Shown: positions 1-7,715, counted from the stretch's first letter. The stretch: DNA of 35,735 bases from Treponema sp. UBA3813 (GCA_002368605.1 DFEB01000054.1:1-35735), one strand, 5' to 3'. The notes: generated by a model not told the origin, from the letters alone. Numbers and translations are program-made.

Positions 1-348
1 TGGTTCCGCAAGGACGAGAACAACGCAGAGCTTCCAGGCGGATTCATGTGGCCAGGCTACGGCGACAACTCACGCGTTCTCGCATGGATTTTCGACCGCT
101 GCGACGGAAAAGACAACTATGTTGACACACCAATCGGCTTCATGCCAAAAGACGGCGCAATCAACACAGATGGCTTGCCAGAGTACTACAAAAAGACTCT
201 TCCAGAGATCACAAAAGTTGACAAGGAAGGCTGGTTGAAGGAAGTCAAAGACATCCGCGAAAACCACTATCCAAAATTCGGCAAACACTTGCCAAAAGAA
301 TTGTCTGACTGCTTGGACGACTTGGAAAAGCGCTTGAACAAAGCATAA
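1..348 (+). CDS. pckG: Phosphoenolpyruvate carboxykinase (GTP), C-terminal fragment
   Basis: Only the last 115 codons are in the window; the reading frame is open from base 1. GTP-type PEPCK interconverts oxaloacetate and PEP in the cytoplasm, and in anaerobic fermenters it often works in the CO2-fixing direction toward oxaloacetate. The visible part begins WFRKDENN and continues through FMWPGYGDNSRVLAWIFDRC, which matches the conserved WFR.D..G.F.WPG(F/Y)G.N.RVL.WI block of the GTP-dependent family and is absent from ATP-type enzymes. The tail is charged and helical and ends KRLNKA. The catalytic P-loop and lysine lie upstream of the window. A palindromic repeat begins three bases after the stop. 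The family call is firm; the direction of flux is inference. Confidence 0.9.
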   Translation, partial: WFRKDENNAELPGGFMWPGYGDNSRVLAWIFDRCDGKDNYVDTPIGFMPKDGAINTDGLPEYYKKTLPEITKVDKEGWLKEVKDIRENHYPKFGKHLPKELSDCLDDLEKRLNKA

Positions 349-350
349 AA

Positions 351-443
351 CTCACAGAGCTTAGGAGCGCACAGAGAGCGTAATGAACAGGAACGATTTT
401 CCTAATTCTGAAAGCTCTCTGTGAACTCTGTGTTCTCCGTGAG
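351..443. repeat. Imperfect palindrome of CTCTGTG-type units
   Basis: The inner arms CACAGAGAG (370-378) and CTCTCTGTG (415-423) are perfectly complementary. Outer CTCAC (351-355) pairs with GTGAG (439-443). Between them both arms carry further degenerate copies of an ACAGAG/CTCTGTG unit. The loop of about 36 nt is unremarkable. It sits directly after the pckG stop, so it could form a 3' hairpin in that transcript, but there is no adjoining U run. It resembles the other palindromic arrays at 7716-7784 and 13339-13450 in plan, not in sequence. Confidence 0.6.
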
Positions 444-520
444 GAATTTAGAATACCCGCTCTGAGATTTTCTTGGGGTGGGATTTTTTTTGCGTCAAAG
501 CACCCGCATCTATAAAAACA

Positions 521-550
521 ATCTGCGTTCATCTGCGTGCATCCGCGTCT
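521..550 (+). repeat. Three degenerate 10-nt units, ATCTGCGTTC type
   Basis: Three consecutive 10-mers (ATCTGCGTTC, ATCTGCGTGC, ATCCGCGTCT) lie upstream of the antitoxin-like gene. The same unit makes up both arms of the palindrome at 7716-7784, so this looks like a half-element of the same family. The rest of 349-584 holds the preceding palindrome and a T-rich stretch near 484-491; no other gene is seen. Confidence 0.65.
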
Positions 551-584
551 AATTTTATGCTAATATTTTTCCGATAATTTATTT

Positions 585-1190
585 ATGATTAAGACTTTTG
601 AGATTGATTTAGATGACGCTTTGGTTGAGAATGCCAGCGAGATTTTTGAGGCTCTTGGCACTGACATCGATACTGCGATAAAAATGTTTTTGACTCAGGC
701 GACTCTCCGTCAGGGATTTCCTTTTGAGGTGGCGATTCCCCAGGAAAGTGAGAACGATTCCCTTCATGACGGCGTTTCCGAGGAAGAGGAGGATGCGCTG
801 GCTACGGCGACTGAAACTCCTGTTGAGGCAAGTCCGGTTCCGCCTGTTTCACCTGAGATTGCGGCCCGCGTTGCTGCCAATGAGGCTCTTGTCGCTCAAA
901 TGCGTGAAGAAATCGGAGACAAAGACCTTACTCCTGAGTTTGACGAGGGTGAGGAAGAGAAAATTCAGAATGCAGAATGCGAAATGCATAATGATTCTGA
1001 GAGTGCATCTCCTGTAGAAGCGGAAGTTGCTTCTGAATCGGACGAGATGCCTTCCGAGCCAGAAAAATCTCCCGTGACCGAGCCTGCTTCAGAGCTTGTA
1101 GACGAAGATGAAGAAGAGGACGAGACTACGCCCGACAATCTCTTTGACGCATGGGATGTGGGCGAGGAAGAGGACATCGGCTGCCGATAG
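585..1190 (+). CDS. RelB/DinJ-type antitoxin domain with a long acidic tail
   Basis: Residues 1-52 fit the RelB/DinJ ribbon-helix-helix family: a short strand (MIKTFEIDLDDAL), a helix ending ASEIFEALG, then the typical DIDTAIKMFLTQA helix and the GFPFEV box. Known members bind DNA as dimers and neutralise RelE/YafQ-type mRNA interferases. The remaining ~150 residues are not part of that family: they are rich in Glu, Asp, Pro and Ser and look disordered. Residues 126-138 are encoded by an AATGCAGAATGC-type repeat (960-1000). No toxin-sized partner follows; the next gene is convergent. It may be a solitary regulator whose tail replaces the usual toxin-binding segment. There is no Shine-Dalgarno; GATAAT lies 6 nt before the ATG. 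The domain call is good, the function uncertain. Confidence 0.7.
   Translation: MIKTFEIDLDDALVENASEIFEALGTDIDTAIKMFLTQATLRQGFPFEVAIPQESENDSLHDGVSEEEEDALATATETPVEASPVPPVSPEIAARVAANEALVAQMREEIGDKDLTPEFDEGEEEKIQNAECEMHNDSESASPVEAEVASESDEMPSEPEKSPVTEPASELVDEDEEEDETTPDNLFDAWDVGEEEDIGCR
960..1000 (+). repeat. In-frame AATGCAGAATGC repeat inside the antitoxin-like gene
   Basis: Near-tandem CAGAATGC units on the left are followed by ATGCATAATGATTCTG on the right, which is roughly the inverted copy. The element is read in frame as 13-14 codons (Lys126 to Glu139) within the acidic tail and introduces the only cysteine-containing stretch of the tail. Confidence 0.6.
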
Positions 1191-1196
1191 AGTCTT

Positions 1197-2234
1197 CTAA
1201 AAAATGACAGTGCAGCTGATGGGCAGGTGGTCGGAATAGCCCTTGCCGTTCCATAACTGGTAGCGTTTGGGATGACCGTCTTCGTAAGCCCATTCACCGG
1301 AGCATTCCGCCTTAAAGTCTGTGAGTCTTATATTTCCAGCGGCGAAAAAATGGTCGATTCGTTCCCAGAAGTTTTTGTACCAGTAACTGCCTTGTGTAAC
1401 ACAATTACCGTCTTCTAAAATCCACGGAGAGTAGACGGCAAATTTCTCTTCTCCGTGAAGCATTATGTTTGTTTTTCTTTCCCCGTTCTGACTGTCTTGT
1501 GCATCTGACTCTGAAATATCAAATTCCCAAATATCTTTGTTAAAATCCCCCAGTGCCAGCACGGCCTTATCTTTTCCCTTTACCTTTTGCATCAAGCGTA
1601 CAAGAAGCTTTTCCTGCCGTTTTCTCCAGATTTCAGATTCTTCCGCGCCTCCGCTTTTACTTTTCCAGTGGTTTACGAAAAGCGTGAGTTTGCTTTTATT
1701 TTTTGTCAGCGAGAATTGTATAATCGGACGCATGGATGGCTGTTTTTTACCGTTACGAAAATCAATTGTATGAACGGAAATCCCTTCTAGGGAATAGCGG
1801 GAAAGAATCGCACAGCCAATCGATGAGCCCTCAGTTTTGGCAAAAAATCCATGGGTGTAGAGTTTCGCAAAATCGAAAGTACCCGAAAGCCTGTTCGCTA
1901 TATCCTGAATCTGCTCTTCTTTTTCGAGTTCTTCCATGACGAACAGATCCGCATCCAGTTCTTTGATGACCGAAGCCAGCCTGTCCAGCCGCTCTTCATA
2001 TCTTTCCTTGCTCCAGCCACTTTTTTCATTCCTGTATTCGCTGTACTCGTTCCCATCGAAGGAAGCGTCGAAAAATGTCTGAAGGTTCCAGTTTACTACT
2101 TTTAAGCTTTCTTTGCCGGAATTTTCTTTTTGCGAAGTTCCGCAGGAAAAAAATAGAAAAACAAAAGAAAGTGCGAGAATTTGTAGGCGGCAAGCCAGCC
2201 TTAAAAACGGAGATTTTAGTTTTATTTTGTTCAT
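1197..2234 (-). CDS. Endonuclease/exonuclease/phosphatase-family lipoprotein
   Basis: Member of the EEP superfamily (DNase I, exonuclease III, inositol phosphatase and sphingomyelinase relatives), probably exported and lipid-anchored. The N-terminus is a signal peptide ending LFFSC, an atypical lipobox of the relaxed kind seen in spirochetes. After it come VVNWNLQTFF (strand with the metal-binding Asn), a DADLFVMEELE block holding the catalytic Glu, NHWKSKSGG, the LALGDFNKD motif and the C-terminal SDHLPIS. All catalytic signatures are therefore present. I chose the ATG at 2234; an upstream in-frame TTG at 2303 would bury the signal peptide. The substrate cannot be told from sequence; extracellular nuclease or phosphoesterase are the main options. 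It converges on the antitoxin-like gene with a 6-bp gap. Confidence 0.8.
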   Translation of the reverse strand: MNKIKLKSPFLRLACRLQILALSFVFLFFSCGTSQKENSGKESLKVVNWNLQTFFDASFDGNEYSEYRNEKSGWSKERYEERLDRLASVIKELDADLFVMEELEKEEQIQDIANRLSGTFDFAKLYTHGFFAKTEGSSIGCAILSRYSLEGISVHTIDFRNGKKQPSMRPIIQFSLTKNKSKLTLFVNHWKSKSGGAEESEIWRKRQEKLLVRLMQKVKGKDKAVLALGDFNKDIWEFDISESDAQDSQNGERKTNIMLHGEEKFAVYSPWILEDGNCVTQGSYWYKNFWERIDHFFAAGNIRLTDFKAECSGEWAYEDGHPKRYQLWNGKGYSDHLPISCTVIF

Positions 2235-2298
2235 GCCTATATATAGGTGAAAAAAGTGCGTTTTTGGTAATGAAAAGCATAAAAAAAACACAAAAATC

Positions 2299-2327
2299 TT
2301 CAAAAATGTATGTTTTCAGGTTATAAT
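2299..2327 (+). promoter_or_regulatory. Promoter of the SpoIIE-type phosphatase gene
   Basis: TTCAAA (2299-2304), 17-nt spacer, TATAAT (2322-2327). The ATG follows 7 nt after the -10 box and no Shine-Dalgarno is present, so the message may be leaderless. Confidence 0.5.
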
Positions 2328-2334
2328 ATGGCTT

Positions 2335-3939
2335 ATGAAAGGGAAGATTCAGATTTCAATTCTTTCAATAAAGCTTTTGGTAAGCGCCGTTTTATTTGGA
2401 CTCGCAATGTGTGTTATCAACAGTTTTATCAGCTACCGTGAATTTAAAAGGCAAGTTGAAAGTATGTATTCGAAGGTTACGAGTCAGTTCGCTGAAACCG
2501 CTATTTCTTACATTGATGCAGACAGAATCTTCATTTGGCTTACAGAGGGCCCCGACAAATATTGGGATTCCATGAATGCCCGTTTGAACGAACTTACGGA
2601 AACAGCCCAACTCGCCTATATTTATCTTACTGTTGTTTCTGCTGATTACAAATCGCGGACTTATGTTTTTGACACTGTAAACAGTCTTGTTTTAAATGAT
2701 CCTTTCCCGCTGGGATATGTAGAATCCTTGGAGCGCAAAACTCCTGATTATATCGAAGATTTACAGCGTATTTTTGATGAAGGCGCTTCTCAGAGTTATT
2801 TCTCATATAAAAAAAATGGTGGTCATGTCACAACTTCAATACCTGTGCGTGATTTTACGGGAACGGTAATAGCCGTCATGAGCGTAGTAAAACCAATGAA
2901 TGAAATTGCCGAGTACAAGGCGAATTATCTCCGGGTATTGCTTTTTGCAGCTCTCGGATTTACGGCCTTCTTCCTCGTCTTGTACACTTTTTCTTTAATC
3001 CGCGGGCTTGTACAGCCTCTTATGTTCATTATCGATGAAACATCTCACTTTGCGGAGCATCACGGTGAACTGACTGGCCTGCTCAAAAAAATCAAAAATC
3101 ATGATGAATTGGGGTTACTGGCAAAATCAGTTGAAAAAATGAGCATCGACATGAACCAGTATATTTCCGAACTTACCAGTGCGACCGCCGAAAAAGAAAG
3201 GCTTGGCGCAGAATTAAATGTCGCGACTAAAATTCAGGCTGAAATGCTTCCCCGTGTTTTTCCTCCTTATGAAAATCATCCTGAAATCGAATTGTTTGCC
3301 AGCATGACGCCTGCCAAAGAAGTTGGCGGAGATTTCTATGATTTCTTTATGATTGATGACAGGCATTTTGCCCTTACAGTTGCCGATGTTTCAGGAAAGG
3401 GAGTTCCGGCCGCTCTGTTCATGGTCATTGCGAAAACTTTGCTCAAGGATGCTTCATTCCGTTATTCTTTACCGAGTGAAATATTTACCCATGTGAACGA
3501 TATTCTTTGCGAAGGAAACGAATCTGGTATGTTCGTAACTTGCTGGCTCGGAATCCTTGATGTGAACACAGGTAAACTTGTTTTTGCAAATGCCGGGCAC
3601 ACATCGCCTGTTCTGTGCAAAAACGGAAGCGTCTCATATCTTGAATCAAAACCTAACCTGATGCTTGCGGCGATGCCTGATATGGTGTATATGGATCATG
3701 AGATTGTCATTTCTAAGGGTGACAGGCTTTTCTTATATACAGATGGCGTAACAGAGGCCGCCGATAAAAACGAAAATTTGTACGGCGAAGAGCGTTTGCT
3801 CAACAAGATGAAAAATCTTAAGTCGGAAAATCCACGGGATGTGCTTGATGAAGTGCGCTCTGATATCGATGCTTTCGTTCAAGGCGCGCCACAGTTTGAT
3901 GATTTAACTATGCTTGCGATGATTTACAAGGGGAAATAG
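2335..3939 (+). CDS. Membrane-bound SpoIIE/RsbU-type PP2C phosphatase
   Basis: Serine phosphatase of a partner-switching pathway; family members dephosphorylate a STAS-domain anti-sigma antagonist. Layout: TM helix at residues ~13-31, an extracytoplasmic sensor of ~165 residues, a second TM at ~198-222, a HAMP-like linker and coiled coil to ~290, then the PPM/SpoIIE domain from ~294 (ATKIQAEMLPRVFPP) to the end. Metal-binding motifs are visible: EVGGDFYDF (~331), VADVSGKGVPAALFM, NAGHTSPVL, YTDGVTEA (~470) and the final FDDLTML. It therefore looks catalytically intact and transmits an external signal inward. The kinase gene follows 9 nt downstream and the STAS gene lies convergent beyond a terminator, which completes the phosphatase-kinase-antagonist set. 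The signal sensed is unknown. Confidence 0.88.
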   Translation: MKGKIQISILSIKLLVSAVLFGLAMCVINSFISYREFKRQVESMYSKVTSQFAETAISYIDADRIFIWLTEGPDKYWDSMNARLNELTETAQLAYIYLTVVSADYKSRTYVFDTVNSLVLNDPFPLGYVESLERKTPDYIEDLQRIFDEGASQSYFSYKKNGGHVTTSIPVRDFTGTVIAVMSVVKPMNEIAEYKANYLRVLLFAALGFTAFFLVLYTFSLIRGLVQPLMFIIDETSHFAEHHGELTGLLKKIKNHDELGLLAKSVEKMSIDMNQYISELTSATAEKERLGAELNVATKIQAEMLPRVFPPYENHPEIELFASMTPAKEVGGDFYDFFMIDDRHFALTVADVSGKGVPAALFMVIAKTLLKDASFRYSLPSEIFTHVNDILCEGNESGMFVTCWLGILDVNTGKLVFANAGHTSPVLCKNGSVSYLESKPNLMLAAMPDMVYMDHEIVISKGDRLFLYTDGVTEAADKNENLYGEERLLNKMKNLKSENPRDVLDEVRSDIDAFVQGAPQFDDLTMLAMIYKGK

Positions 3940-3948
3940 GAATCAAAA

Positions 3949-4356
3949 ATGAAAGAACTGAAAATTAAAGCTGAAGATGCACAGATGAACACCGTAAATG
4001 ATTTTATTCATTCTTGTTTGCCTGATAACTGCAATGAAATCATTTTTAATAAAATTGATTTGGCAGTGGAAGAAATTTTCGTGAACATTGCGCATTATGC
4101 CTACAATCCTGGTGAGGGGGATGCTTGGATTTCAGTCTCTTTTGACGAAGAAGACCGTGTTCTGACAATAATTTTTAAAGATAATGGCAAGGAATTTAAT
4201 CCAATTGCAAAGGAAGACCCGGATGTCACGCTTTCTGCAGAAGAGCGCGAAATCGGAGGCTTAGGTATTTTTTTAACGAAGAAATTCATGGACTCCGTGA
4301 ATTATGAATACAAGGATAATCAGAATATATTAACCATAAGAAAGAAGATTGTTTAG
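3949..4356 (+). CDS. RsbW/SpoIIAB-like serine kinase (HATPase_c)
   Basis: A stand-alone GHKL ATPase domain of 135 residues, the size of anti-sigma-factor kinases. The N box is DLAVEEIFVNIAHYAYN (~38-54), the G1 box FKDNGKEFNP follows, and the G2 box GGLGIF is at 103-108. Such proteins phosphorylate a serine in a STAS partner and, when free, bind a sigma factor or other target. It lies 9 nt behind the phosphatase, so the two are co-transcribed. The STAS protein encoded at 4459-4758 on the opposite strand is the obvious substrate. No sigma factor gene is nearby, so the output may be something other than sigma. Confidence 0.85.
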   Translation: MKELKIKAEDAQMNTVNDFIHSCLPDNCNEIIFNKIDLAVEEIFVNIAHYAYNPGEGDAWISVSFDEEDRVLTIIFKDNGKEFNPIAKEDPDVTLSAEEREIGGLGIFLTKKFMDSVNYEYKDNQNILTIRKKIV

Positions 4357-4434
4357 AATCCGAAATGCCGGGCGTTGCGGGGAGAGATGGGAAAAATCCC
4401 GCAGAGTGGGGGAGCGACCAACGGAGTGGGCGCT

Positions 4435-4461
4435 AGGGGAGAGACTTCTCCCCTTTTTTTA
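4435..4461 (+). terminator. Intrinsic terminator after the phosphatase-kinase pair
   Basis: Perfect 8-bp stem AGGGGAGA / TCTCCCCT with loop GACT, followed by seven Ts on the plus strand. The 75 nt between the kinase stop and this stem are G-rich and repeat-like. Confidence 0.85.
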
Positions 4462-4758
4462 TTCAATTGAAAGAATTGAGTCCATGCCAGTCGCACTTAA
4501 AACCTGACGGCAGAAATCTGATGGTTGCCGGAGAATCATTTTACCACCTGTTGGAAGCATGATTTTGTGAGCTAACAAAATCACTCGAAGGCCCGCGCTT
4601 GATACATATTCAACGGCAGAGAGATTTAAAAAAAGAGTCTGCTTTGATGGTTCAATTTGCTTGAGAACGGCTTCAAGTTGCGGGGCTGTTGTTGTGTCGA
4701 GCCGGCCGCTTACGACCAATTCGATTCCTTCTGGTACTTTGTTTTCAGTGATAGTCAT
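4459..4758 (-). CDS. STAS-domain anti-sigma factor antagonist
   Basis: A 99-residue single STAS domain. The strand-turn SGRLDTTTAPQLE and the conserved LNLSAVEYVSSAGLRVIL segment match SpoIIAA/RsbV; Ser54 (within SSAGLR) is the expected phosphorylation site. In the unphosphorylated form, family members sequester the cognate kinase. It is the second gene of a minus-strand pair, 44 nt behind the zinc-ribbon/SUMF gene, and faces the phosphatase-kinase operon. The partnership with the facing genes is inferred from proximity. Confidence 0.88.
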   Translation of the reverse strand: MTITENKVPEGIELVVSGRLDTTTAPQLEAVLKQIEPSKQTLFLNLSAVEYVSSAGLRVILLAHKIMLPTGGKMILRQPSDFCRQVLSATGMDSILSIE

Positions 4759-4802
4759 AAAATCATTTTCCTATTTTTTTTAATAAAATACAATATCAAA
4801 AA

Positions 4803-5783
4803 TTAAATTTGTGTGCTTATATCGCTCCGGCAAATTCTGAATCCAAGGCTGCTGCTCTTTCCGCTTGGGATACTTCCGCTACGGTAAAAAACCGTGCACT
4901 GATCCGCGTCATCAAGCCAGCATCCACCTCGTTTTGCGTGCATTGTTCCGATTGAGGGACCTCGTGGGTTTACTTGTAGTGTAGTCGGAAGCCGAGGCTC
5001 ATAGTAATCCCAGCACCATTCGGTGACATTTCCGCACATGTCGAAAAGACCGAGAGAGTTAGGTTTTTTGAGTCCGACTACATGGGTCGTGATATCGCTG
5101 TTTTCTCCGTACCATGCGACTTGGTTTATGTCGCTTCCTCCTGCATAGCGATAGGGCGAACCGTCTTTTCCTCCGCGAGCGGCGTATTCCCATTCTGCTT
5201 CGGTGAGCAGACGGTAGCCGTTGGCCGCAAAGTTACAGGTGATTCGCTTCCAGACTGGACTGTTTGCATCGAATGAGCTCAAGTCATACTGTGTGCCGAT
5301 GCTGTAACATGGAGTGAGACCTTGAATTGAACTGAGTGTATTGCAGTAAATGAGGGCTTCGCACCAGTTTACCATTTCGACTGGGCGGTCTTCACCCTGT
5401 AGCTTCGATGGGTTTTTGCCTATTACATACATGTATTGTTTTTGCGTGATAGGTGTTTCAGAGACATAAAAACTTGAGAGCTTTGCCTGAAATTCCCCAG
5501 TGAGGCTTCCCATGAGAAAATCACCGCCTTTGACGGGAACTAGTTTCGGAATTGTATCGTTTGATGATTGAGAGATTTCTTGAAGTGTTCCGCTTGTAGG
5601 AGCGTCTTTTATGACACGGACGGCTTTGCCGCATTGAGAGCAGAATTTATCGATTGCGCTTAGAGAGGCTCCGCAGTTTGTGCATGAGCGACATACTTTG
5701 AGAGAACCTACAGGAAAACCGCAGTTACTGCAAAAGTTTGCCTCGTCAGGAAGTTCTGTGTTGCATTTGATACAATTTAACAT
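4803..5783 (-). CDS. Zinc-ribbon plus SUMF1/FGE-like domain protein
   Basis: The first ~55 residues hold two zinc-ribbon modules: C4..C7/C18..C21 and C34 or C37 with C48..C51. After a linker, residues ~85-322 form a formylglycine-generating-enzyme-like (SUMF) domain: VKGGDFLMGS, ETPITQKQYMYVIG, PVEMVNWCEALIYCN, YRLLTEAEWEYAARGG, GLFDMCGNVTEWCWDYY and LGFRICRS. The closely spaced cysteine pair of true sulfatase-activating enzymes is not evident (GGCWLDDADQC is spaced differently), so a non-catalytic binding or signalling role is at least as likely. There is no signal peptide, so it is cytoplasmic. The start has a good GGGAG ribosome site. It is co-oriented with the STAS gene, which hints at a link to the signalling set. 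Confidence 0.8.
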   Translation of the reverse strand: MLNCIKCNTELPDEANFCSNCGFPVGSLKVCRSCTNCGASLSAIDKFCSQCGKAVRVIKDAPTSGTLQEISQSSNDTIPKLVPVKGGDFLMGSLTGEFQAKLSSFYVSETPITQKQYMYVIGKNPSKLQGEDRPVEMVNWCEALIYCNTLSSIQGLTPCYSIGTQYDLSSFDANSPVWKRITCNFAANGYRLLTEAEWEYAARGGKDGSPYRYAGGSDINQVAWYGENSDITTHVVGLKKPNSLGLFDMCGNVTEWCWDYYEPRLPTTLQVNPRGPSIGTMHAKRGGCWLDDADQCTVFYRSGSIPSGKSSSLGFRICRSDISTQI

Positions 5784-5852
5784 GTTTTATCTCCCATTTC
5801 AGCTATCAATTATAGCACAAATATTAAAAAAGTATATAATCGAATTCATATT

Positions 5853-6464
5853 ATGAAAAAGATTTCGCCTCCCTCTAGGAAAAGGCTTCTTATCTTAGAA
5901 AAAATCCTCTCCCAAAGTGCGAAAAAACGCATCACTTCTGTGGAATTAAGCGATTTGACTGGCTGGGGAGAGGCTACGATTCGTCGGGATATTTCAAATT
6001 TGGAATTGCACAAGGGAGTCTCAAACGGTTATGAAGTGAGTGTTTTGGGGGAGACGATTCGTAAGACTTTTCAGATCGAGGGAGCTGATTCAGAAAAACA
6101 CCGTTGCTGCATCGTGGGATTGGGAAAGCTGGGAGAGGCTTTGCTTGAGTCTTCTGTTTTTGAGGGAAGTCCTTTTGAGCTTGTGGCAGGCTTTGACACC
6201 AATGTGAATAAAATCGAAATCATGAAATCCTCTGTTCCGCTTTTTGCCACCCTGGATTTGGAAAGCAAAATCCGCTCGCTGAAAATTGAATATGCCGTTC
6301 TTGCCGTGCCTGATGAAAAGGCCCAGTTTATGGCAGACCGCCTTGTCTCATACGGGATTAAAGGAATCGTAAATTACACGAATATTATCCTGCATCTTTC
6401 CAAAAATGTGCTTGTGGAGAATGTGAACACGGCCTTTATCCTGACGGGTATGATTGCTAAGTAA
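5853..6464 (+). CDS. rex: Redox-sensing transcriptional repressor Rex
   Basis: 203 residues, normal for Rex. An N-terminal winged helix (residues ~8-65, including ITSVELSDLTGWGEATIRRDISNL) binds DNA. A Rossmann domain follows with CCIVGLGKLGEAL as the NAD(H)-binding glycine motif, FDTNVNKI, and the C-terminal NYTNIILHLSKNVLVENVN helix that swaps between subunits. Rex leaves its operators when NADH/NAD is high. Two Rex-like palindromes lie immediately downstream, flanking the serC promoter. TATAAT (5835-5840) is 12 nt before the ATG and no Shine-Dalgarno is seen, so translation may start on a very short leader. Confidence 0.93.
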   Translation: MKKISPPSRKRLLILEKILSQSAKKRITSVELSDLTGWGEATIRRDISNLELHKGVSNGYEVSVLGETIRKTFQIEGADSEKHRCCIVGLGKLGEALLESSVFEGSPFELVAGFDTNVNKIEIMKSSVPLFATLDLESKIRSLKIEYAVLAVPDEKAQFMADRLVSYGIKGIVNYTNIILHLSKNVLVENVNTAFILTGMIAK

Positions 6465-6466
6465 TA

Positions 6467-6484
6467 TCGTGAAAAATTTCACAG
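6467..6484. promoter_or_regulatory. Rex operator, site 1
   Basis: TCGTGA-AAAATT-TCACAG fits the Rex consensus TTGTGA-N6-TCACAA with perfect GTGA/TCAC half-sites. It lies 2 nt after the rex stop and about 30 bp upstream of the serC -35 box. Confidence 0.75.
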
Positions 6485-6511
6485 TAAATCAGCCTAAATT
6501 CCCCCTTTTCA

Positions 6512-6540
6512 TTGACCAAGATTTCTGAAAGGAATAAAAT
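6512..6540 (+). promoter_or_regulatory. serC-serA promoter
   Basis: TTGACC (6512-6517), 17-nt spacer, TAAAAT (6535-6540). The predicted start is near 6547, between the two Rex-like sites. Confidence 0.7.
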
Positions 6541-6554
6541 CCATGCCATAAATT

Positions 6555-6572
6555 CTGTGAATATTTTCACGC
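6555..6572. promoter_or_regulatory. Rex operator, site 2
   Basis: CTGTGA-ATATTT-TCACGC again has the GTGA-N6-TCAC core. It covers about +8 to +25 of the predicted serC transcript, a position suited to blocking transcription, and ends 13 bp before the serC start codon. Confidence 0.7.
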
Positions 6573-6585
6573 TATGGAGAAAAAA

Positions 6586-7713
6586 ATGGCTAGAGTCTAC
6601 AATTTCAGTGCAGGGCCAAGCTGCCTGCCGGAAGAAGTTTTGAATGAATGTGCGGCAGAAATGCTTGATTATAAAGGAACGGGTCAGTCCGTAATGGAAA
6701 TGAGCCACCGCTCAAAGGCTTACGAGCCAATCATCGAGGACGCTGAGGCTATGGTCCGCAAATTGATGAATGTTCCTGAGAACTACAAGGTTCTTTTTGT
6801 TCAGGGCGGCGGAAGCACACAGTTCGCAATGGTTGCTCAGAATTTGGGCATCAAAAACAAAAAAGCCGCTTACATCGAGACTGGTGTTTGGGCAAAGAAA
6901 GCTGCCGCAGAGGCAAAAAAGCTTGGAATCGCCGTTGATGTAATCGCTTCTTCAAAAGACAAGAATTATTCTTACATCCCGCGCGTCGAGAAAGTGACGG
7001 GCGACTACGACTATGTTTACATCTGCTTCAACAACACAATCATGGGAACTCACTACGAGTACATCCCTGAGACCGGCGACATTCCACTGGTTGCAGATAT
7101 TTCTTCATGCGTTTTGAGCGAACCTCTTGATGTCTCAAAATTCGGTCTTCTTTTCGCAGGCGCACAGAAAAACCTGGCCCCGGCTGGCGTTACTTTGGTA
7201 ATCGTCCGCGAAGACTTGATTCCTGAAGTTGACGCTTGTCTTCCAGGAACTCCGACAATGCTCGCTTACAAAACACACGCTGACAATGGCAGCATGTACA
7301 ATACACCGCCATGCTACACAATCTATGTTCTTGGAAAAGTCCTTCACTGGATTGAAAAGAACGGCGGAGCTGAAGGTATGCTCAAACGAAACAAGGAAAA
7401 GGCTGATTATCTCTACAACTTCCTTGATTCAAGCGATTTCTACCATGCCACAACTGAGAAGGGAAGCCGCTCTTTGATGAATGTTCCTTTCCTTACAAAA
7501 TACTCAACTGGAGCAACAGACGAAGCTTCTGTCGCAAAAGAAAAGGAAATCAACGACAAGTTCGTTAAGGAAGCCGCCGCAGCTGGCCTCGTAAACCTCA
7601 AAGGACACCGCCTGGTTGGTGGTATGCGAGCAAGCATTTACAACGCAATGACTCTCGACGGAGTTAAAGCATTGGTGGACTTTATGAAGAAATTCGCCGA
7701 GGCAAATAAATAA
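6586..7713 (+). CDS. serC: Phosphoserine aminotransferase
   Basis: PLP enzyme that converts 3-phosphohydroxypyruvate and glutamate to phosphoserine, the second step of serine synthesis. The 375-residue product starts MARVYNFSAGPSCLPEEV, the family signature, and includes SVMEMSHRSKAYE, FVQGGGSTQFAMVAQN and AGAQKNLAPAGVTLV with the PLP lysine at ~195; the C-terminal GHRLVGGMRASIYNAM block binds substrate phosphate. I start at 6586, not the ATG at 6574, because that upstream ATG overlaps the GGAG ribosome site. It is followed by serA, separated by a palindromic repeat. Likely controlled by Rex. Confidence 0.95.
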   Translation: MARVYNFSAGPSCLPEEVLNECAAEMLDYKGTGQSVMEMSHRSKAYEPIIEDAEAMVRKLMNVPENYKVLFVQGGGSTQFAMVAQNLGIKNKKAAYIETGVWAKKAAAEAKKLGIAVDVIASSKDKNYSYIPRVEKVTGDYDYVYICFNNTIMGTHYEYIPETGDIPLVADISSCVLSEPLDVSKFGLLFAGAQKNLAPAGVTLVIVREDLIPEVDACLPGTPTMLAYKTHADNGSMYNTPPCYTIYVLGKVLHWIEKNGGAEGMLKRNKEKADYLYNFLDSSDFYHATTEKGSRSLMNVPFLTKYSTGATDEASVAKEKEINDKFVKEAAAAGLVNLKGHRLVGGMRASIYNAMTLDGVKALVDFMKKFAEANK

Positions 7714-7715
7714 TT

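Noticed and set aside
351-550. CRISPR-like repeats
   Set aside because: Units are ~10 nt, degenerate and without regular unique spacers; no cas genes.
2235-2303. Upstream TTG start giving a 23-residue longer EEP lipoprotein
   Set aside because: It would place the signal peptide internally; the ATG at 2234 gives a normal lipoprotein signal.
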